From the NCBI RefSeq assembly GCF_030042015.1, contig NZ_JASIAL010000256.1, positions 1 through 18,656 on the forward strand: DNA of 18,656 nt, given 5' to 3'. Below, piece after piece: positions 14,372 to 18,656 of the stretch. The position numbers and the translations under genes were made by a program. The first letter of the stretch is position 1; every line of letters begins with the position of its first letter. Under the pieces are notes generated by a model that did not search any database, was not told the DNA's origin, and was given only the letters and a program-made list of their open reading frames with translations. The stretch comes from Trebonia sp030042015. Its GTDB lineage: Bacteria; Actinomycetota; Actinomycetes; Streptosporangiales; Streptosporangiaceae.

Positions 14372-14454
14372 GTTTCGGTCATGTTTCATCAGGGTTCCGC
14401 CAGGAGCCGCGCGCTCCGCCGCCGCGGCGATGTTTGATGGTGGTAGCGCGTGAA

Positions 14455-14475
14455 AGTGCCTATGGACGAGGCACT
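14455..14475. promoter_or_regulatory. Perfect palindrome just before the universal-stress gene
   Basis: AGTGCCT (14455-14461), seven-base spacer, AGGCACT (14469-14475). It lies nine bases before the AGGAGG ribosome site at 14484-14489. A possible -35 (TTGATG, 14434-14439) and -10 (GCCTAT, 14458-14463) would put the palindrome at the transcription start, fitting an operator. A leader hairpin is the alternative. Confidence 0.45.
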
Positions 14476-14498
14476 GTGAGGTCAGGAGGCGATGCATC

Positions 14499-15035
14499 GT
14501 GGTGGCGGTGCGTCGGATCGTCGTCGGCGTGCACGGGTCGCTGGGCAGCCTGCAGGCGCTGCGCTACGCGGCCGGCCAGGCGCGTGAGCGCGCGGTGCCG
14601 CTGGTGCCCGTGATCAGCTGGATACCGCCGGGCGGCGACCTCGCCGAGCGGGGCCACCCCTCCCCCTACCTGCGCCAGGTGTGGCACGACGCCGCCAGGC
14701 AGCGACTGCTTGCCGCGTTCGAGGCCGGACTCGGCGGGATTCCCCGCGACCTGCAGGTCGACCTGTGCGTGGCGCGCGGCGAACCGGGGCCCGCCCTCGT
14801 GGACATCGCGGCTGAGCCTGGCGACCTGCTCGTCATCGGGACCGGGCGGCGGTCGCTGATCGGCCGCGCGCTGCGCAAGTCGGTGGGCCGGTACTGCCTC
14901 GCGCACGCCAAATGCCCCGTGCTCGCCGTCCCGCCGTCGGCGCTGATGGACGAGATGGGACGCGGGCTGCGGCCGTGGGGACTGCGGCGGCACCGGGCGC
15001 TCGTGCCGGACATCCCGGAATTGCCCGGCACGTAA
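14499..15035 (+). CDS. Universal stress protein family member with altered ATP motif
   Basis: The protein has 178 residues from a GTG at 14499, supported by AGGAGG nine bases upstream. The Usp fold is clear: RIVVGVHGSLGSLQALRYA at the start, a basic helix-rich middle, then DLLVIGTGRRSLIGRALRKSVGRYCLAHAKCPVLAVPP. ATP-binding Usp proteins have a VDGS-type first loop and G-2x-G-9x-G-(S/T). Here the Asp is His12, the second Gly is Arg117, and the last Gly-Ser pair is Lys127-Ser128. ATP binding may therefore be weak or changed; that is inference. A C-terminal extension of about 30 residues is Arg-rich. It lies upstream of the kdp potassium genes. KdpD proteins themselves carry a Usp-like domain, but a functional link is only a suggestion. 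Confidence 0.88.
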   Translation: MVAVRRIVVGVHGSLGSLQALRYAAGQARERAVPLVPVISWIPPGGDLAERGHPSPYLRQVWHDAARQRLLAAFEAGLGGIPRDLQVDLCVARGEPGPALVDIAAEPGDLLVIGTGRRSLIGRALRKSVGRYCLAHAKCPVLAVPPSALMDEMGRGLRPWGLRRHRALVPDIPELPGT

Positions 15036-15042
15036 CTGGTTG

Positions 15043-15123
15043 CGGCTAACGCCCGGCGTCAGGCGCATGGGGTCCGTTAGGAATCGGCTAAGACCCGCAT
15101 GGGTGCCGTCAGGACGCTAATTT
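15043..15123. promoter_or_regulatory. kdp promoter region: Cluster of short repeated motifs before the kdp operon
   Basis: Related words recur on one strand: CGGCTAAC (15043), CGTCAGG (15057), CGTTAGGA (15075), CGGCTAAGA (15085), CGTCAGGA (15107) and CGCTAATTT (15115). The pair at 15075/15085 is spaced 10 bases and the pair at 15107/15115 is spaced 8. OmpR-class regulators such as KdpE often bind such direct repeats, so this is a candidate operator array. This is inference; no footprint is known for this organism. TAATTT at 15118-15123 could be a -10. Confidence 0.35.
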
Positions 15124-15161
15124 CCACTGCCCATTCGGGCGTTTGATTGTGCTACTCCCGG

Positions 15162-15236
15162 GACCGCCGGCCCTCACCCGGACGGCGGTCACCGGGGCAC
15201 CGTGCGGTCTCGACCGGGCCGGAGTCGTTCCGGTCC
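15162..15236 (+). promoter_or_regulatory. Leader region with two hairpins upstream of kdp
   Basis: The first stem is GACCGCCG (15162-15169) with CGGCGGTC (15183-15190), 8 bp and a 13-base loop. The second is GGGCCGGA (15216-15223) with TCCGGTCC (15229-15236), 8 bp including one G-U pair and a five-base loop. If transcription starts near the repeat cluster, both would lie in the mRNA leader. They might form an attenuator or a riboswitch-like element. I could not match them to a known class, including the c-di-AMP ydaO type. Confidence 0.35.
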
Positions 15237-15269
15237 CCGTGCCGCGCAAACCACGCCTCGGGAGTGGCC

Positions 15270-15359
15270 ATGGATGACGTCTTTTACATCGGCCTGACGA
15301 TTGTCGTCTTCGCCGTCCTCATCCTGATCGTGAAGGGGATTGAGCGCTTTGAGCGTTGA
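15270..15359 (+). CDS. 29-residue single-TM peptide preceding kdpF
   Basis: The ATG at 15270 follows GGGAG five bases upstream. The peptide is short and amphipathic: an acidic start (MDDVFYIG), one hydrophobic helix (about 7-21, LTIVVFAVLILIVKG) and a charged end (IERFER). Only one membrane segment is possible. It overlaps the kdpF reading frame by 11 bases. Very small TM proteins of this kind commonly precede kdpF in actinobacteria, to my recollection. It may bind the Kdp pump or its sensor, but no function is assigned. Start codon, ribosome site and operon position make it a real gene rather than a random ORF. Confidence 0.75.
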   Translation: MDDVFYIGLTIVVFAVLILIVKGIERFER

Positions 15360-15438
15360 GAACTGGATCGGCCTGATCGGTGGCGTCCTGCTGACGATTT
15401 ACCTGTTCGCGGCACTCCTCCTGCCCGAGAGGTTCTGA
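15349..15438 (+). CDS. kdpF: KdpF small subunit of the potassium pump
   Basis: The frame starting at TTG 15349 encodes 29 residues beginning MSVENWIGLIGG and ending LLLPERF, the hallmark of KdpF: one TM helix with a PERF-type C-terminus that sits against KdpA in the KdpFABC complex. AAGGGG at 15333-15338 lies 10 bases upstream. It overlaps the preceding small gene by 11 bases, and its stop lies one base before kdpA's ATG. Non-ATG initiation and its tiny size make it easy to miss. A TTG at 15340 is an alternative but lies too near the ribosome site. Confidence in identity is high and in the exact start moderate. Confidence 0.85.
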   Translation: MSVENWIGLIGGVLLTIYLFAALLLPERF

Positions 15439-15439
15439 G

Positions 15440-17107
15440 ATGAACAGCACGGCGGCCGGCTGGCTGCAGGTCGCGCTGCTCGTCGCCGCCCTCGCGGCGT
15501 GCTACGTGCCGCTCGGCAACTACATCGCCCGCGTCTTCACAAGCGACAAGGACTGGCGGGCGGAGAAGGCCCTGTACAAGCTGTTCGGGGTCGACCAGAA
15601 GGCGGACATGCGGTGGACCGTCTACGTGCGCTCAATGCTCGCGTTCTCGCTGGTCAGCGTCCTGTTCCTGTACGGCCTCGAGCGGCTGCAGCACTACCTG
15701 TTCACGTTCATCGGGCCGAACATGTCCAACGTGCCCCCGGACCTGGCGTGGAACACCGCGGTCTCGTTCGTGACCAACACGAACTGGCAGAACTACTCCG
15801 GCGAGACCACCATGACCTACCTGGTCCAGATGGGCGGCCTCGCGGTGCAGAACTTCATGTCCGCCGCGGTCGGCATCGTGGTGGCGATCGCGATGATCCG
15901 CGGGTTCACCAGGGCCAGGACCGACCGGCTCGGCAACTTCTGGGTGGACCTCACCCGGTGCGTGCTGCGGCTGCTGCTGCCGCTGTCGATCGTCGGCGGG
16001 CTGATCCTGGCCGCGGGCGGCGTGATCGACAACTTCGCCGCCTACCACACGGTGACCACGCTGTCGGGCGCGCACCAGACGATCGTCGGCGGGCCGTTCG
16101 CCTCCCAGGAAGTCATCAAGGACATGGGGAACAACGGCGGCGGGCCGCTGAACGCGAACTCCGCGCACCCCTTCGAGAACCCGAACCCGTTCACCAACTG
16201 GTTCGAGATCTTCATCCTGCTGCTGATCCCGTTCGCCACGCCGCGCGCGTTCGGCAAGATGGTCGGCGACAACAGGCAGGGCTACGTGCTCGTCGCCGTG
16301 ATGGCGGCCATCTGGCTCGCGGCGGTCGGCGGCATCAGCTTCTTCGAGGCGCAGCACGCAGGGACGGCGCCCCAGCTGGCGGGCGGCGCCTATGAGGGGG
16401 TGGAGGTCCGGTTCGGCACGCCCGGCTGCTCGCTGTTCGCGGCGTCGACCACGGTCACCTCGACCGGTGCGGTCAACTGCTTCCACGATTCGCTGACACC
16501 GTTCGGCGGCGGGATCGCGCTGTTCGACATCGCGCTCGGCGAGATCGCGCCGGGCGGCGTCGGGGCCGGCATGTACGGCATCCTGGTGCTGGCCATGGTC
16601 ACCGTGTTCGTCGCGGGGCTGATGGTCGGGCGGACGCCCGAGTACATCGGGAAGAAGATCCGGCCCGCCGAGATGAAGTACGCGGCGCTGTACTTCCTGA
16701 CGCTGCCCGTGGTCATCCTCACCGCGGCCGGGCTATCGCTCGCCACGAGGTTCGGGACCAACTCGATCCTGAACCCAGGACCGCACGGGCTGACCGAGAT
16801 CGTCTACGCGTTCGCCTCGATGGCGAACAACAACGGGTCGGCGTTCGCCGGGCTCGCGACCAATACCGGCTGGTACAACACGGTCGGCGGCGTCGTGATG
16901 CTGCTCGGCCGGTTCGCGCCGGAGATATTCGCGCTCGGCCTGGCCGGGTCGCTGGCCAGGCAGAGTCCGGTGCCCGCGAGCGCGGGCACGCTGGATACCC
17001 GGACGCCGCTGTTCGCCGGCATGCTCATCGCCGTCATCCTCATCCTCGTCGGCCTGACCTACTTTCCCGCGCTCGCGCTGGGTCCGTTCGCTGAAGGACT
17101 GCACTGA
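15440..17107 (+). CDS. kdpA: Potassium-transporting ATPase, K+-channel subunit KdpA
   Basis: The 555-residue protein is close to the usual KdpA length. It has about ten TM helices and four pore-type segments: TNTNWQNYSGE (about 112-122), NNGGGPLNANSAHPFENPNP (about 231-250), SLTPFGGGIALFD (about 351-363) and SMANNNGSAFAGL further on. These build the K+ selectivity filter of the channel-like subunit, from which K+ passes to KdpB. The ATG at 15440 follows AGAGG and lies one base after the kdpF stop, so translation is coupled. Its stop overlaps the kdpB ATG by one base. The complex gives high-affinity K+ uptake, normally induced at low K+ through KdpDE; those regulator genes are not in the window. 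Confidence 0.97.
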   Translation: MNSTAAGWLQVALLVAALAACYVPLGNYIARVFTSDKDWRAEKALYKLFGVDQKADMRWTVYVRSMLAFSLVSVLFLYGLERLQHYLFTFIGPNMSNVPPDLAWNTAVSFVTNTNWQNYSGETTMTYLVQMGGLAVQNFMSAAVGIVVAIAMIRGFTRARTDRLGNFWVDLTRCVLRLLLPLSIVGGLILAAGGVIDNFAAYHTVTTLSGAHQTIVGGPFASQEVIKDMGNNGGGPLNANSAHPFENPNPFTNWFEIFILLLIPFATPRAFGKMVGDNRQGYVLVAVMAAIWLAAVGGISFFEAQHAGTAPQLAGGAYEGVEVRFGTPGCSLFAASTTVTSTGAVNCFHDSLTPFGGGIALFDIALGEIAPGGVGAGMYGILVLAMVTVFVAGLMVGRTPEYIGKKIRPAEMKYAALYFLTLPVVILTAAGLSLATRFGTNSILNPGPHGLTEIVYAFASMANNNGSAFAGLATNTGWYNTVGGVVMLLGRFAPEIFALGLAGSLARQSPVPASAGTLDTRTPLFAGMLIAVILILVGLTYFPALALGPFAEGLH

Positions 17108-18656
17108 TGTCTGTCACAACCACAGGTCCCGCCGCGCCGGCCGGCGCCGGCCGGCCGGCGGGCGCCGCCCCGCAGCACCGGATCGGCGGCGGGCTGCTCG
17201 ACCCGCACATGCTCTGGAAGTCGCTGCCCGACGCGGTCAGGAAGCTGGACCCCCGGGTCCAGATCAGGAACCCGGTCATGTTCGTCGTCGAGGTCGGCGC
17301 GGTGCTGTGCCTGTACACGGCGATCTTCAGGGACAGCGAGCCGGCCTTCAACTGGACGATCGTCGTCTGGCTGTTCCTCACCGTCGTGTTCGCCAACCTG
17401 GCCGAGGCCGTGGCCGAGGGGCGTGGCAAGGCGCAGGCGGCCACGCTGCGGCGGGCCAAGCGCGACACGCTGGCGCGCCGCGTCCTCAACTGGACCCCGG
17501 GCGCTTCGGCTGACTCGCTGCGCGAGGAGTCGGTGCCAGGCACGCAACTCCAGCTCGGCGACATCGTGGTGGCCACGGCCGGCGACGTGATCCCCGGCGA
17601 CGGCGACGTCATCGAGGGCGTCGCGTCGGTGGACGAGTCGGCGATCACCGGCGAGTCCGCTCCGGTCATCCGCGAGTCCGGCGGTGACCGGTCCGCGGTG
17701 ACCGGCGGCACCACGGTGCTGTCCGACCGGATCGTCGTCAAGATCACGTCCAAGCCGGGCGAGACGTTCATCGACCGGATGATCGCCCTCGTCGAGGGCG
17801 CCAGGCGGCAGAAGACGCCGAACGAGATCGCGCTGAACATCCTGCTGGCGTCGCTGACGATCATCTTCATGCTGGCGGTCATCACGCTGCAGCCGATGGC
17901 GTTCTACTCCGGCGCGCCGCAGACCCTGGTCACCCTGGTCGCGCTGCTCGTCGCGCTGATCCCGACCACGATCGGCGCGCTGCTGTCCGCGATCGGCATC
18001 GCCGGCATGGACCGGCTGGTCCAGCGCAACGTGCTCGCCATGTCCGGCCGCGCCGTCGAGGCGGCCGGCGACGTGAACACCCTGCTCCTCGACAAGACCG
18101 GCACGATCACGATCGGCAACAGGCAGGCGACCCAGTTCCTGCCGGTGGGCGGGGCGACCGCGGCGGAAGTCGCCGACGCGGCGCAGCTGTCCTCGATGGC
18201 GGACTACACGCCGGAGGGCCGCTCGATCGTCGTGCTCGCCAAGAACGAGTACGGCCTGCGCGAGCGCACAGAAGGCGAGCTGCAAGGCGCGGAGTTCATC
18301 GAGTTCAGCGCCCAGACCCGGATGAGCGGCATCGACCTCGCCGACGGCCGGCCCGGCCGGGGGCGGCCCGGCCGGGGGCGGCAGGTCAGAAAGGGCGCCT
18401 CGAGCGCGGTCAGGGAGTGGATCCGCGGCAACGGCGGCACGCCGCCCGACGACCTCGGGCCGCTCGTCGACGGCATCTCCGCGGCCGGCGGCACGCCGCT
18501 CGTGGTGGCGGAGGTCAGCCCCGCCCACGGCGCGCGGGCGCTCGGCGTGATCCACCTCAAGGACATCGTCAAGGAGGGCATCGCCGAGCGGTTCGCCGAG
18601 ATGCGCAAGATGGGGATCAGGACCGTCATGATCACCGGCGACAACCCGCTGACCGC
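17107..18656 (+). CDS. kdpB: Potassium-transporting P-type ATPase KdpB (3' end missing)
   Basis: Translation from 17107 gives about 516 codons with no stop before the window end, against a usual length near 690. The actuator TGES motif is at 181-184, IPTTIGALLSAIGIAGMDR (about 290-308) is the ion-path helix region, and Asp329 in DKTGTITIGNR is the phosphorylation site. The hinge motif GDNPLT (Asp512) is cut off at the edge. The N-terminus is Ala/Gly/Pro-rich for about 22 residues. In the nucleotide-binding domain, just before the conserved RKGAS, a Pro-Gly-Arg-Gly-Arg unit is present twice, from a perfect 15-base duplication at 18351-18380. GAAGGA at 17093-17098 supports the start. It is the energy-coupling subunit. 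kdpC should follow outside the window. Confidence 0.97.
   Translation, partial: MSVTTTGPAAPAGAGRPAGAAPQHRIGGGLLDPHMLWKSLPDAVRKLDPRVQIRNPVMFVVEVGAVLCLYTAIFRDSEPAFNWTIVVWLFLTVVFANLAEAVAEGRGKAQAATLRRAKRDTLARRVLNWTPGASADSLREESVPGTQLQLGDIVVATAGDVIPGDGDVIEGVASVDESAITGESAPVIRESGGDRSAVTGGTTVLSDRIVVKITSKPGETFIDRMIALVEGARRQKTPNEIALNILLASLTIIFMLAVITLQPMAFYSGAPQTLVTLVALLVALIPTTIGALLSAIGIAGMDRLVQRNVLAMSGRAVEAAGDVNTLLLDKTGTITIGNRQATQFLPVGGATAAEVADAAQLSSMADYTPEGRSIVVLAKNEYGLRERTEGELQGAEFIEFSAQTRMSGIDLADGRPGRGRPGRGRQVRKGASSAVREWIRGNGGTPPDDLGPLVDGISAAGGTPLVVAEVSPAHGARALGVIHLKDIVKEGIAERFAEMRKMGIRTVMITGDNPLT
18351..18380 (+). repeat. 15-bp tandem duplication inside kdpB
   Basis: GCCCGGCCGGGGGCG occurs twice, back to back (18351-18365 and 18366-18380), in frame, encoding PGRGR twice. 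It lies in a loop of the nucleotide-binding domain just before the conserved RKG segment. It looks like slippage that kept the reading frame. Confidence 0.85.

Noticed and set aside
12727..14382. 551-codon open frame on the minus strand opposite the propeller lipoprotein gene
   Set aside because: High GC gives long open frames in antisense. The product is Arg/Gly/Asp-rich with no domain, while the plus frame has a lipobox and propeller blades.
15043..15123. Possible CRISPR-like array before kdp
   Set aside because: The repeated words are only 7-9 bases with irregular spacing, which is far from CRISPR repeat and spacer sizes.
15124..15269. ydaO-type c-di-AMP riboswitch before kdp
   Set aside because: The conserved pattern of that class could not be found by eye, so only an unclassified hairpin leader is reported.
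17059..18555. 498-codon open frame on the minus strand opposite kdpB
   Set aside because: It is a low-complexity shadow of kdpB. The plus frame carries the DKTGT and TGES motifs.
1..18656. Defence island, phage or biosynthetic gene cluster
   Set aside because: No nuclease, toxin, integrase, transposase, PKS/NRPS or similar gene is present. The content is catabolic, membrane and potassium-transport genes.

Overview
The window is very GC-rich, densely packed, and uses GTG, TTG and leaderless-type starts. It carries a PPOX-fold protein of the F420-associated group and a KdpF-A-B order preceded by an extra tiny membrane peptide. This fits a high-GC actinomycete, perhaps of the Streptosporangiales; that placement is inference from style and gene content. 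No phage, transposase, tRNA, rRNA or CRISPR array was seen, and no gap between genes exceeds about 235 bases.

Left part (1-8024): a truncated minus-strand alpha/beta hydrolase is divergent from a long plus-strand run. The run holds a flavin-dependent luciferase-like monooxygenase, an alpha/beta hydrolase, a LysR regulator, and then a tightly overlapped block: extradiol (VOC) dioxygenase, aldehyde dehydrogenase, FAH-family hydrolase/hydratase, alpha/beta hydrolase. The stop and start codons overlap as ATGA at all three junctions of that block. The gene set reads as an aromatic-ring meta-cleavage pathway: oxygenation, ring cleavage, then hydrolytic or dehydrogenative processing of the semialdehyde and hydrolysis or hydration of the oxo-acid. 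The starting substrate cannot be read from sequence. Two GC hairpins sit inside the aldehyde dehydrogenase/FAH junction. A strong hairpin at 8057-8094 ends the run.

Middle (8111-12577): a minus-strand single-domain cupin is divergent from a carboxymuconolactone-decarboxylase-family gene and a PPOX-family gene. Next come a four-TM protein (minus) divergent from a polytopic GT-C-like membrane protein (plus), the latter with a perfect 11-bp inverted repeat in its promoter region. An SGNH hydrolase (minus) follows.

Right part (12609-18656): a collapsed relic of a lipoprotein gene precedes the intact PQQ-type beta-propeller lipoprotein gene. Then come a universal-stress-family protein with altered nucleotide-binding motifs and the potassium-pump operon: a 29-residue membrane peptide, kdpF (29 residues, TTG start), kdpA, and kdpB cut off by the window end. 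The region before kdp holds short repeated motifs and two leader hairpins that could be regulatory.

Most genes are recognisable families. The most unusual items are the relic with both ends of the propeller gene retained, the hairpin cassette in the catabolic operon, the divergent universal stress protein, and the repeat-derived insertion in KdpB.
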